A stretch of DNA of 64,000 bases from Acipenser ruthenus (taxonomy: Eukaryota > Chordata > Actinopteri > Acipenseriformes > Acipenseridae): positions 21,001,188-21,065,187 of the forward strand of contig NC_081198.1 of the NCBI RefSeq assembly GCF_902713425.1, written 5' to 3'. Made by a program: the position numbers and the translations under genes. Shown here piece by piece: positions 53,201 through 61,843 of the stretch (its first letter is position 1; each line of letters opens with the position of its first letter). The notes under the pieces are model-generated. The model was not told the DNA's origin, made no database searches, and worked only from the letters and a program-made list of their open reading frames with translations.

Positions 53201-53715
53201 TCGTTGCGTGGCCTGCTCCGGTCTACATCCCTCAGAGCACAATTGAAGTCACCTGACACGATGACGGGTACGTTCCCCAGCAGGAGTGGACGCAGCTGTG
53301 GAAAAAATTGAACTCTTTCGTTTTGGTTAGTGGGTGCGTAGACATTGACCAGTCTGAGGGGAGTGTTGTTGTATGTCACATCCACGCTCAGAATTCTACC
53401 AGGTTCTACCTCCCTGCTGCTGCGGGAGGTAATAAATGGGTTTTTAAACAGGATACCTACTCCGTCGGCTCTGGCTATGTTGGAGCCCGACCAGAAGGAG
53501 TCCCCCAGGGTCCAACTCTCCTTCAGGTCCCTATAATCAGGGCTCGACGAAATACCACACTCCTGCAGAAAGATGAGATCTGCTTTCAAGTTAGCTAGAT
53601 AGTTTAGTACATCAAATCTTTTTTGTGTCTCCCTGATGCTCCTGACATTAACAGACACACATATCAGGGCCATCAGGGTAGCTAACAAGAAAAGGAGTCG
53701 CTGCGTCCACCCCAT
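50269..53715 (-). CDS. LINE F4 ORF2: endonuclease-reverse transcriptase, 1148 aa
   Basis: Intact and nearly identical to F2; one extra Glu in the acidic run accounts for the length. All endonuclease landmarks (Asn23, Glu52, Asp156, Asn158, Asp234, His235) and YMDD (shifted by one) are kept, as is the C-terminal CCHC. It shares AASQEIEKV and GGITTST with F3 against AGSQEIEKV in F2 and F5, hinting at two sublineages. The ORF1 stop (TAG ending at 53721) lies 5 nt before the ATG. Confidence 0.95.
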   Translation of the reverse strand: MGWTQRLLFLLATLMALICVSVNVRSIRETQKRFDVLNYLANLKADLIFLQECGISSSPDYRDLKESWTLGDSFWSGSNIARADGVGILFKNPFITSRSSREVEPGRILSVDVTYNNTPLRLVNVYAPTNQNERVQFFPQLRPLLLGNVPVIVSGDFNCALRDVDRSRPRNDRSSRVLSSVISDFSLCDAGKDLVPPFTWVSSSGTSFSRIDLVLHTSSLTKTAVDTQAVFFSDHRLLQVTLQVPQTSQMGSGVWKLNTSLLDDPSIAAAYKSRLVEWTTLRDLFNSPIEWWEMVKMRTKGYFIAAGKRKAKERRAKYKYLNAALQRLSLLQLRGFPVSDEIAQTKLDLSVLCREEQRKVMHNAKVQKMEEDEKCTRFFFQKTREKRHLMSSMLDSRGRIVEDSEGVKKVVENFYRDLYNIKATDDTLIEWFLSQLEPDSVRDEEEEEEKDPELTLEELTQAVKTMNTGKTPGPDGIPGEYYHLFWDTLKVHLAEVYRAVYREKRLGPSMRESVITLLHKKGEVKDLRNWRPISLLCVDYKILAKALMLRLQVHLPLVIGPDQACGVPGRSITDILMLTRDILAYSRERNHPLCLFNLDQEKAFDRVSHEYMYKVMDQMKFAPGLREWVKTIYTNISTRVLVNRHLTGKISIQSGVRQGCPLSPLLYVVCIEPLLQAIRRDTNITGFQLPGSNGVQVKTTAYMDDVSLICTNTSSVPRISNILEKYCTATGAVINKSKSEVYVSKNWQVDRELSDMYPVKKDKIKILGLIFENNSSGAQSWTAAINQVRKKIGGWSTRSLTMTGRVLITKSILFPILSYVGKIFPPDRTTKKVVDRIIHRFIWGSKMERVKRATLSKADKKGGKGVPDVVQLTRVQGLTQTIKNIQALDRKVCYMNRFYFATCLRALGLCTIDNTVPYSWDPPLYYRTLRDTIYKLGLDKAKLASWEYKAVTKYLAASQEIEKVATFSLTQSQKIWENVSHSCLSNVQKDIAWNTVHSALPTRAFMFRRGLAQVETCPYAKCRKRETPAHIFWECDVAGSVWLSVSVFLNRFADTAKMTAETVLYGPAGGITTSTAKCVWRVINVVKQILWEGRNVCVYHKQELDTITTTRRAQTLIKDFVILDIRTLGKDKACAEWRIAGLQDVKME

Positions 53716-53720
53716 AGCGA

Positions 53721-55668
53721 CTATGATTGGGAGGTCGGGACACTCTTCCTACTCTTAGCTCTACGCTTGCTTCGAGGGGGCTTGGGCTTATTTGCAACTC
53801 CCATCACCCCTGAGAAGGTACTCACTGCTGCCTCGTCCAAGAAGGCACCGTCTTTGTATGCACAGTACGTGGAGTTGTTTGGGCTATTCAACTCCCCACA
53901 AGGTAAGTCTGGTGGAACTTGCTCAGGGCCCCTCGGAACGTGTGGGTCAGCTTTGTCCTGGGGGGGGGTTATGACAGACAGCATTCTTTGGCTGTTACCG
54001 TCTGTTGAATTGGAGCTGTTAGCAGACTTCTGGCTTACCGCGTCCAGGGGTATTCCCATGTCCTCCAGTGCTGTATCTAGGAGGACCTCTAGGGGGCCCC
54101 TGGTTTTGCCCATACAAGGGAGGGGGTCAAGGATGCTTTGAAGGGAGGCCCTTTGCTTGAAGAGGGTCATTGCTACCGAGGTACTGCTGGTCAGGGAAGG
54201 TGTTGACCCCGACCTCTCCCTCGGTGCATTAGTGAACACCTCTTCTGCGAGGTGTGCTAGGGTTTGTGCCAACGACTGGGAAGGCTGGCTGGGGATGCCC
54301 TGGCTGGCTGCTACCTGCCCACTAGGCGGCAGTGTAGCCGTCCCACTCGCCTCCGTCTCTGCCTGCGAGGGCAAGACTGGGGACTTTGTGTGGACATTAG
54401 CTGGTTTTGGATCTATGGGGGCCACCTGCAACTTGCTGTCTTTGATCCTGATCTTCTTTCTTTTCCCCCCCTCGTCTCTACCCTTTCTTTTCCCCACCCT
54501 CTGCTGGTTCTTCACTCCCTTCCCCTCCTTCTCACTCTCACTTTCACTGTCGCTTTCGCTTTCCTCCCCCACGGACTCAATCCTTATGGCGTCATAACGA
54601 GAGCCGAGGGGGAGTGCTGGCGCTGAGAGGGCCCTACTCAGGGGGGGGGCCGCTGCTGGGTCCGGGCTCCCTCCCTGCCTCGTGTTCTGCATCAGAGGAG
54701 CTACTGGAGGAGCTAGTGGAGTAGCTGTTGTACTCTCTCTCTGGGCTGGGGGAAGGTGTCCTCGTAAAACGGGACATGTCTCGGGGGCGGGGGGGTGAGG
54801 GGGGTGCTGGTGATGATGGTGGTGCTGGAGTCTGGGTCTTGGATACTGTTGGTGGTGATGTGGACTGATCTTTGTTACTTGCTCCCTCTTCCTGCTCAGG
54901 CCAAGGCTTGTTCGTGTTTGCCTTGCTGGCTCTGGCCATGTTGGCATAGGAAGAGGGGCAGTCCTTAAACAGGTGCCCCTTCTTTCCACACAAATTGCAC
55001 TGCCTCTCTTCTCTGCAGTGGCTGGTCTCGTGGGGGTCTCCGCAGTTCCTGCACTTGACTACAGTACACGCGGCCGTCAGGTGTCCTAATTCCCCACATT
55101 TCCTGCAGAGTTTTGGCATCCCATTATAGAATACCAGCCCTCTGTTGGGCCCTAACACTATGGAGTTTGGAATGTGGCGGACGCCTCCAATGCCCACTGG
55201 ATCAACATTAAGGCGTACCAGCCACTTTCTGGCTCCTGTCCAAACCCCATCTTCATCTGTAATTTTCCTCCCTTCTGATGACACCCTCCCATAGCGGTTA
55301 AGCCATGTTGTAATATCATAGTCGCTAACAGCCTCATTGAAAAATTGGACAGTAACAACTTTCATTTCTCTGTCTGTCAGTGCATCCACACAAAATTCTT
55401 TGTATGGAGCGAGATATTTATTCTCCCCCCAAAAGGACCACATTTCTTGTAACTTTTGGGGGTTCCTAAAACTGACCTCAAACACTTCCTTAAGCCCTGG
55501 CAATTTCACCAAAGAATTCAAGTCAGAAGGGGAAAAACCCATACCCCTCTGAAGAATGGTCTGGCTGAACTCCAGTCTCGTCAGTCCTGGTTCCGTTTCC
55601 TCTTGCTGGGTCCTTGTGAAGCGCACCGCATTGTGCCTCCTGGTCTCCTGGGTTGGCCGGAACGCCAT
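53721..55668 (-). pseudogene. LINE F4 ORF1, frameshifted at poly-C tract I, long C-terminus at tract II
   Basis: Starts at 55668; three CCHC knuckles are present, with one substitution (CRNCGDPHE). Tract I (54641-54649) has nine C and ends the frame after PSSGPPPE. The downstream frame is open and passes tract II (53960-53968, nine C) into the long basic C-terminus ending KPPRSKRRAKSRKSV, with its stop 5 nt before ORF2. This copy shows the likely true ORF1 C-terminus. The one-base difference could also be a homopolymer assembly error. Confidence 0.85.
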
Positions 55669-55967
55669 CCTTCAGCTGGCTCCTCCGATTGGGGTGGGAG
55701 AAGCCTCTGGACGTCCGGGTTGTCTCTCTCTATGGAAAAGAGACAACGTAAGCAGCAAATCTGGGCAGTTGAAGGAACTATTACTTTAGTCCCTGAGGAG
55801 ATAGTCGCCTCGCAAGAGGGACCCCCTCCCCAGGTGAACGGTGTCCTTCCCTGGCGGAGTAGGGGGCGCTGCTTGGCACCGAGACCACGTAGGAAGAATC
55901 GTGGCTGTGACGCCTCCTCGGGGTCCGGGGCCGCCCTCTGCTCCTCCCAGATGGCGCCCTCTGCTGG

Positions 55968-56049
55968 GATATTAAACTGATAAGAACAGATATTAAACTG
56001 ATAAGAACAGATACTACACTTGATCTTAGCCAAAAGGCCGAGAAGCGAT
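55968..56049 (-). pseudogene. U2-13 snRNA, 5' fragment (nt 1-61) with a 21-bp tandem duplication
   Basis: Reads U2 from nucleotide 1 at 56049 to 60, then repeats about nucleotides 39-61 (TCTGTTCTTATCAG...) before joining F4. The duplicated piece spans both LINE target positions (38 and 53). Position 16 is T. Confidence 0.92.
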
Positions 56050-56653
56050 GGCGACTTGGCCCTTGCCCGGGGCCCCCCAGCCCGGACGGCACAGGGGGAT
56101 TCAAAGGTGGGTGCAAAATTCCAAGCACAAGCAGACCCCCAAAAAACGGGCTGCTGCTTCCAGAGGGGAAATGTGCAATTTAAGCAGGAGAAAACTAAAC
56201 AAAGCAAAAACACACACATAACACCAAAAACAAAACATAAACTGGCGGAGTGCGTCTTACAAATAGTCATGCCAAGCTGCTATGCTGTGCAAGGTGCCTT
56301 GGGTAACTACAACTGTGCCTCGCTGGCTGGCTGGCTTGCTAAGAAGGTCCTGGCATAGGGACATGTTCCACCACACTTGTCTGGTTAGCTGCATGCTCCC
56401 AGGAAACAACTTGCTGCTGTCTACATCATCACCACATGTGAATAAAAGAAAGAAAGACAGCAAGAAAGAAAGAGAGAAAGAAAGAGAGAAAGAGAGAAAG
56501 AAAGAGAGAAAGAAAGAAAGAGAGAAAGAAAAAAAAAAGAAGTAAAACGGCGGGAAAACTTGCATCAACACTGGCACTCTCCCTCCAGCAGGGGTAGACA
56601 AAATGCTCACAGGAGAGATCCAGATCTGACTTTGACCAACGTTAGAGAAAGGT
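56050..56653 (-). promoter_or_regulatory. U2 spacer 13: promoter of U2-13, microsatellite, 3' box of U2-14
   Basis: PSE-like element at 56096-56113; microsatellite at 56453-56541; 3' box of U2-14 at 56625-56640. One private change (GAAAACTAAAC). Confidence 0.8.
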
Positions 56654-56787
56654 GTGCACCGTTCCCGGAGGTACTGCAATACCGGGCCGATGCGTGGAGT
56701 GGACGGAGCAAGCCCCTGTTCCATCTCCCGATTCCAAAAATCAATTTAATATATGGTCCCCTGATAGGGGACGTATCAGATATTAAA
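56654..56787 (-). pseudogene. U2-14 snRNA, 3' fragment (nt 53-186), cut by LINE F5
   Basis: U2 resumes at nucleotide 53 (TTTAATATC), one base more than in the other F copies; the ambiguous T may belong to either side. 3' box present. Confidence 0.95.
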
Positions 56788-57423
56788 TACTCTTTTATTG
56801 AGATTTTACATTTTTTTACATTTACACCCATTCGTTTTTTCATTCATTTTACATTTCTTTTAAAGATGACATTCATGCATACAGACATACATTTTGTTTT
56901 AAAAGCATTTAAAATACATTTAAAAACACCAAGACAATTGTGCTTTGTACATGGTTAAAACAGACACAGATTAAAATCAACATGAAAAAAACCTGTGCTG
57001 TTTTAAAAGTGACTGGAAAAAAAGAACCATCTATAAAAAACCAGTGCTTGTGAGGGCCGGGGAGTGCTCTCTAAAAAAGTGAACATAAACCTAGATCTAA
57101 AACAGGGACAGGGGAAAAGGGACAGTGTATAAACAGTGAGTTAAAATTCTAAAATTTTAAAACACTTAAAATGTAACTTTTAATAGTTTACATTAAAAAT
57201 CTTAAAGATACATAAAACAAAACAAAACAAAATCAAATAAAACATTCAAATTAAATCAAAGGTCCATAAAACTGAAACAAAAAGACTACATAAAACCAGG
57301 GCACCGTTGAAAAACGGTCATGCCAGCTAAAAAGGGCGGAATGCTGGCATGACAAAATAAATAAAAGGCTTAGCGGTGCCCCGTAGTCCCGCTCCTAGGA
57401 GCTAGCGGTTCCAGTTTTTTCCT

Positions 57424-60400
57424 TTATTCCATCTTCACGTCCTGAAGTCCGGCGATCCTCCACTCCGCGCAGGCCTTGTCCTTCCCGAGGGTCCGGATGT
57501 CCAGAATTACAAAGTCCTTGATAAGAGTTTGTGCCCTTCTGGTCATGGTGATAGTGTCTAGCTCCTGCTTGTGATAGACACAGACGTTACGGCCTTCCCA
57601 CAGGATCTGCTTGACAACATTGATGACACGCCAAACGCACTTAGCTGTGCTGGTAGTGATTCCTCCCGCAGGCCCATAGAGCACAGTCTCAGCGGTCATC
57701 TTGGCCGTGTCAGCAAACCTGTTTAGGAAGACAGAGACAGAGAGCCAGACACTGCCAGCCACATCACACTCCCAGAAGATATGGGCTGGTGTTTCTCTCT
57801 TGCGGCACTTTGCATAGGGGCATGTTTCTACTTGGGCTAGTCCCCTCCTGAACATGAACGCTCGAGTGGGGAGTGCACTGTGGACGGTGTTCCATGCTAT
57901 ATCCTTCTGGACATTACTGAGGCAGCTGTGAGACACATTCTCCCAGATTTTTTGGCTTTGGGTGAGGGAGAAAGTAGCTACTTTTTCAATTTCCTGGGAA
58001 CCGGCAAGATATTTAGTTACAGCCTTGTATTCCCAGGAGGCCAATTTTGCTTTATCTAAGCCCAATTTATATATAGTGTCCCTTAAGGTTCTATAATACA
58101 ATGGGGGGTCCCAGGAGTACGGCACGGTGTTATCAATAGTGCAGAGGCCCAAGGCCCTGAGACAGGTGGCAAAATAGAAACGATTCATGTAACATACCTT
58201 CCTGTCCAGGGCCTGGATGTTCTTGATAGTTTGCGTGAGCCCCTGCACTCGGGTGAGCTGCACAACGTCCGGGACCCCCTTACCTCCCTTCTTGTCGGCT
58301 TTACTCAGGGTGGCTCGCTTTACCCTCTCCATCTTGCTGCCCCAGATAAAGCGGTGGATAATGCGGTCCACCACTTTTTTGGTGGTCCTGTCTGGGGGAA
58401 AGATTTTTCCTACATAAGAGAGGATGGGGAACAGTATAGACTTGGTTATTAATACTCTACCCGTCATTGTTAAGGATCTTGTGCTCCATCCGCCAATCTT
58501 TTTACGGACCTGGTTAATGGCCGCCGTCCAGCTCTGGGCCCCCGAGCTATTGTTCTCGAAAATGAGGCCCAGAATCTTGATTTTGTCCTTTTTGACAGGG
58601 TACATGTCCGACAGATCCCTATCTACCTGCCAATTTATAGACACGTAGACTTCGCTCTTGGACTTATTAATCACTGCCCCGGTCGCCGTGCAGTACTTCT
58701 CAAGGATATTACTAATCCGAGGTACCGACGATGTGTTGGTGCAAATGAGTGACACATCGTCCATATATGCTGTTGTTTTGACCTGGACCCCGTTGGATCC
58801 AGGCAGCTGGAAACCAGTTATATTGGTATCCCTACGAATTGCCTGCAGGAGGGGTTCAATGCACACGACATATAGCAGTGGGGATAGTGGGCAACCCTGT
58901 CTGACCCCTGACTGGATAGATATTTTACCAGTCAGGTGCCTGTTCACCAAGACTCGGGTACTAATGTTTGTATATATGGTTTTAACCCACTCCCTAAGTC
59001 TAGGAGCGAATTTCATCTGGTCCATCACTTTGTACATATATTCATGGCTTACCCTATCGAACGCCTTCTCCTGGTCAAGGTTGAACAGGCAGAGGGGATG
59101 GTTCCGTTCTCTAGAATAAGCCAGAATGTCCCTTGTTAACATTAAAATATCCGTGATGGACCTCCCTGGGACGCCACAAGCCTGGTCGGGGCCAATGACC
59201 AAAGGGAGGTGTACTTGTAGCCGGAGCATCAGAGCTTTGGCTAGTATCTTGTAATCCACGCAAAGGAGGCTGATTGGGCGCCAATTCCGTAGATCTTTAA
59301 CTTCCCCTTTCTTATGAAGGAGAGTAATTACACTCTCCCGCATAGAAGGGCCCAACCGCTTCTCCCTGTAGACCGCTCTGTAGACCTCCGCTAAATGGAC
59401 TTTTAGCGTGTCCCAAAAAAGATGGTAATACTCACCCGGGATGCCATCTGGACCTGGCGTCTTACCGGTGTTCATGGTCTTAACCGCCTGGGTGAGCTCC
59501 TCCAGCGTGAGTTCTGGGTCCTTCTCCTCCTCCTCCTCGTCCCGCACTGAGTCAGGCTCCAACTGGCTCAGGAACCACTCTATCAGGGTGTCATCTGTAG
59601 CTTTGATGTTATACAGGTCCCTATAGAAGTTCTCTACCACTTTTTTCACTCCCTCACTATCCTCTACTATCCTCCCCCTGCTGTCGAGCATGGAGGACAT
59701 CAAGTGCCGCTTCTCCCTCGTTTTCTGGAAGAAGAAGCGAGTACACTTTTCGTCTTCCTCCATTTTTTGCACTTTTGCATTGTGCATGACCTTTCGTTGT
59801 TCCTCCCTACAAAGCACTGAAAGATCTAGCTTGGTCTGGGCTATCTCATCGCTTACAGGGAACCCCCGAAGCTGAAGCAGGCTCAGACGCTGGAGGGCAG
59901 CATTCAGGTGTTTATATTTGGCCCTCCTTTCTTTTGCTTTCCTCTTGCCTGCTGCTATGAAATAACCCTTAGTTCTCATTTTGACCATCTCCCACCACTC
60001 TATAGGGGAGTTGAATAGGTCACGCAAAGTGGTCCACTCAACAAGCCTGCTCTTATAGGCTGCAGCTATGGAGGGGTCATCGAGTAAGGAAGTGTTTAAT
60101 TTCCAAACCCCTGACCCCATCTGGGAGGTCTGAGGGACCTGCAATGTTACCTGCAGGAGCCTATGGTCAGAGAAGAAGACGGCCTGGGTGTCTACTGCCG
60201 TCTTCGTAAGGGAGCTGGTATGCAGGACGAGATCTATACGGGAGAAGGAGGTCCCAGATGAGCTCACCCAGGTAAAGGGAGGCACCAGGTCCTTACCTGC
60301 ATCACACAGGGAGAAATCAAATATTACGGAGGACAAAACTCTACTAGAGCGGTCGTTGCGTGGCCTGCTCCGGTCTACGTCCCTCAGAGCACAATTGAAG

Positions 60401-60867
60401 TCACCTGACACGATGACGGGTACGTTCCCCAGCAGGAGTGGACGCAGCTGTGGAAAAAATTGAACTCTTTCGTTTTGGTTAGTGGGTGCGTAGACATTGA
60501 CCAGTCTGAGGGGAGTGTTGTTGTATGTCACATCCACGCTCAGAATTCTACCAGGTTCTACCTCCCTGCTGCTGCGGGAGGTAATAAATGGGTTTTTAAA
60601 CAGGATACCTACTCCGTCGGCTCTGGCTATGTTGGAGCCCGACCAGAAGGAGTCCCCCAGGGTCCAACTCTCCTTCAGGTCCCTATAATCAGGGCTCGAC
60701 GAAATACCACACTCCTGCAGAAACATGAGATCTGCTTTCAAGTTAGCTAGATAGTTTAGTACATCAAATCTTTTTTGTGTCTCCCTGATGCTCCTGACAT
60801 TAACAGACACACATATCAGGGCCATCAGGGTAGCTAACAAGAAAAGGAGTCGCTGCATCCACCCCAT
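57424..60867 (-). CDS. LINE F5 ORF2: endonuclease-reverse transcriptase, 1147 aa
   Basis: Third open ORF2 of family F. Same landmarks as F2 (Asn23, Glu52, Asp156, Asn158, Asp212, Asp234, His235; Asp598; YMDD 701-704; C-terminal CCHC). A few private substitutions: MGWMQR at the start, LMFLQECG, VIFDFS, KYKHLN, APRLRE, SINWQVDRDL. It shares AGSQEIEKV with F2. Confidence 0.95.
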   Translation of the reverse strand: MGWMQRLLFLLATLMALICVSVNVRSIRETQKRFDVLNYLANLKADLMFLQECGISSSPDYRDLKESWTLGDSFWSGSNIARADGVGILFKNPFITSRSSREVEPGRILSVDVTYNNTPLRLVNVYAPTNQNERVQFFPQLRPLLLGNVPVIVSGDFNCALRDVDRSRPRNDRSSRVLSSVIFDFSLCDAGKDLVPPFTWVSSSGTSFSRIDLVLHTSSLTKTAVDTQAVFFSDHRLLQVTLQVPQTSQMGSGVWKLNTSLLDDPSIAAAYKSRLVEWTTLRDLFNSPIEWWEMVKMRTKGYFIAAGKRKAKERRAKYKHLNAALQRLSLLQLRGFPVSDEIAQTKLDLSVLCREEQRKVMHNAKVQKMEEDEKCTRFFFQKTREKRHLMSSMLDSRGRIVEDSEGVKKVVENFYRDLYNIKATDDTLIEWFLSQLEPDSVRDEEEEEKDPELTLEELTQAVKTMNTGKTPGPDGIPGEYYHLFWDTLKVHLAEVYRAVYREKRLGPSMRESVITLLHKKGEVKDLRNWRPISLLCVDYKILAKALMLRLQVHLPLVIGPDQACGVPGRSITDILMLTRDILAYSRERNHPLCLFNLDQEKAFDRVSHEYMYKVMDQMKFAPRLREWVKTIYTNISTRVLVNRHLTGKISIQSGVRQGCPLSPLLYVVCIEPLLQAIRRDTNITGFQLPGSNGVQVKTTAYMDDVSLICTNTSSVPRISNILEKYCTATGAVINKSKSEVYVSINWQVDRDLSDMYPVKKDKIKILGLIFENNSSGAQSWTAAINQVRKKIGGWSTRSLTMTGRVLITKSILFPILSYVGKIFPPDRTTKKVVDRIIHRFIWGSKMERVKRATLSKADKKGGKGVPDVVQLTRVQGLTQTIKNIQALDRKVCYMNRFYFATCLRALGLCTIDNTVPYSWDPPLYYRTLRDTIYKLGLDKAKLASWEYKAVTKYLAGSQEIEKVATFSLTQSQKIWENVSHSCLSNVQKDIAWNTVHSALPTRAFMFRRGLAQVETCPYAKCRKRETPAHIFWECDVAGSVWLSVSVFLNRFADTAKMTAETVLYGPAGGITTSTAKCVWRVINVVKQILWEGRNVCVYHKQELDTITMTRRAQTLIKDFVILDIRTLGKDKACAEWRIAGLQDVKME

Positions 60868-60872
60868 AGCGA

Positions 60873-61786
60873 CTATGATTGGGAGGTCGGGACACTCTTC
60901 CTACTCTTAGCTCTACGCTTGCTTCGAGGGGGCTTGGGCTTATTTGCAACTCCCATCACCCCTGAGAAGGTACTCACTGCTGCCTCGTCCAAGAAGGCAC
61001 CGTCTTTATATGCACAGTACGTGGAGTTGTTGGGGCTATTCAACTCCCCACAAGGTAAGTCTGGTGGAACTTGCTCAGGGCCCCTCGGAACGTGTGGGTC
61101 AGCTTTGTCCTGGGGGGGGTTATGACAGACAGCATTCTTTGGCTGTTACCGTCTGTTGAATTGGAGCTGTTAGCAGACTTCTGGCTTACCGCGTCCAGGG
61201 GTATTCCCATGTCCTCCAGTGCTGTATCTAGGAGGACCTCTAGGGGGCCCCTGGTTTTGCCCATACAAGGGAGGGGGTCAAGGATGCTTTGAAGGGAGGC
61301 CCTTCGCTTGAAGAGGGTCATTGCTACCGAGGTACTGCTGGTCAGGGAAGGTGTTGACCCCGACCTCTCCCTCGGTGCATTAGTGAACACCTCTTCTGCG
61401 AGGTGTGCTAGGGTTTGTGCCAACGACTGGGAAGGCTGGCTGGGGATGCCCTGGCTGGCTGCTACCTGCCCACTAGGCGGCAGTGTAGCCGTCCCACTCG
61501 CCTCCGTCTCTGCCTGCGAGGGCAAGACTGGGGACTTTGTGTGGACATTAGCTGGTTTTGGATCTATGGGGGCCACCTGCAACTTGCTGTCTTTGATCCT
61601 GATCTTCTTTCTTTTCCCCCCCTCGTCTCTACCCTTTCTTTTCCCCACCCTCTGCTGGTTCTTCACTCCCTTCCCCTCCTTCTCACTCTCACTTTCACTG
61701 TCGCTTTCGCTTTCCTCCCCCACGGACTCAATCCTTATGGCGTCATAACGAGAGCCGAGGGGGAGTGCTGGCGCTGAGAGCATCAG
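60873..61786 (-). pseudogene. LINE F5 ORF1, 3' part only
   Basis: Only the C-terminal third of ORF1 remains (from ALSAPALPLGSRYD on), without zinc knuckles or start. Poly-C tract II has eight residues (61112-61119), so this frame would end LSKFHQTYLVGS at 61040; the alternative frame is open to the ORF2 start. Confidence 0.88.
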
Positions 61787-61843
61787 CGTATCAGATATTA
61801 AACTGATAAGAACAGATTTTTTTTTTTTTTTTATAAGAACAGA
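61787..61843 (-). pseudogene. U2-14 snRNA middle piece (nt 39-68), poly(A), and an 11-bp U2 repeat
   Basis: Between F5 and LINE E lie U2 nucleotides 39-68 (61816-61787), preceded on the minus strand by an A-run (61832-61817) and an 11-bp second copy of U2 nucleotides 39-49 (61843-61833), which itself follows the LINE E poly(A). So the LINE E 3' junction reads poly(A), U2 piece, poly(A), U2. Both LINE target sites of one U2 gene are occupied. Confidence 0.88.

Larger units (their letters stand above)
49620..55967 (-). mobile_element. LINE F copy 4 (F4), 5'-truncated, ORF2 open
   Basis: A 6348-bp copy at the U2 nucleotide 53 site. It is truncated in the 5' UTR exactly at the end of the third CTCF-like core (55954-55967), so the monomers and polypyrimidine repeats are missing. 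The other cores are at 55856-55869 and 55931-55944. ORF2 is intact; ORF1 has an extra C in tract I. 3' UTR inverted repeats are as in F2. Confidence 0.93.
56788..61786 (-). mobile_element. LINE F copy 5 (F5), 5'-truncated in ORF1, ORF2 open
   Basis: A 4999-bp copy. The 5' end stops inside ORF1 (after GCGCTGAGAG on plus) and joins U2 nucleotide 68 through CATCAG. U2 nucleotides 53-68 are present on both sides, a 16-bp target duplication. ORF2 is intact. The U2 gene it entered also holds LINE E. Confidence 0.93.

Noticed and set aside
6225-56787. Regular short conserved repeats with spacers, superficially CRISPR-like
   Set aside because: The repeats are 186-bp U2 genes with promoter and 3' box, and the spacers are themselves homologous.
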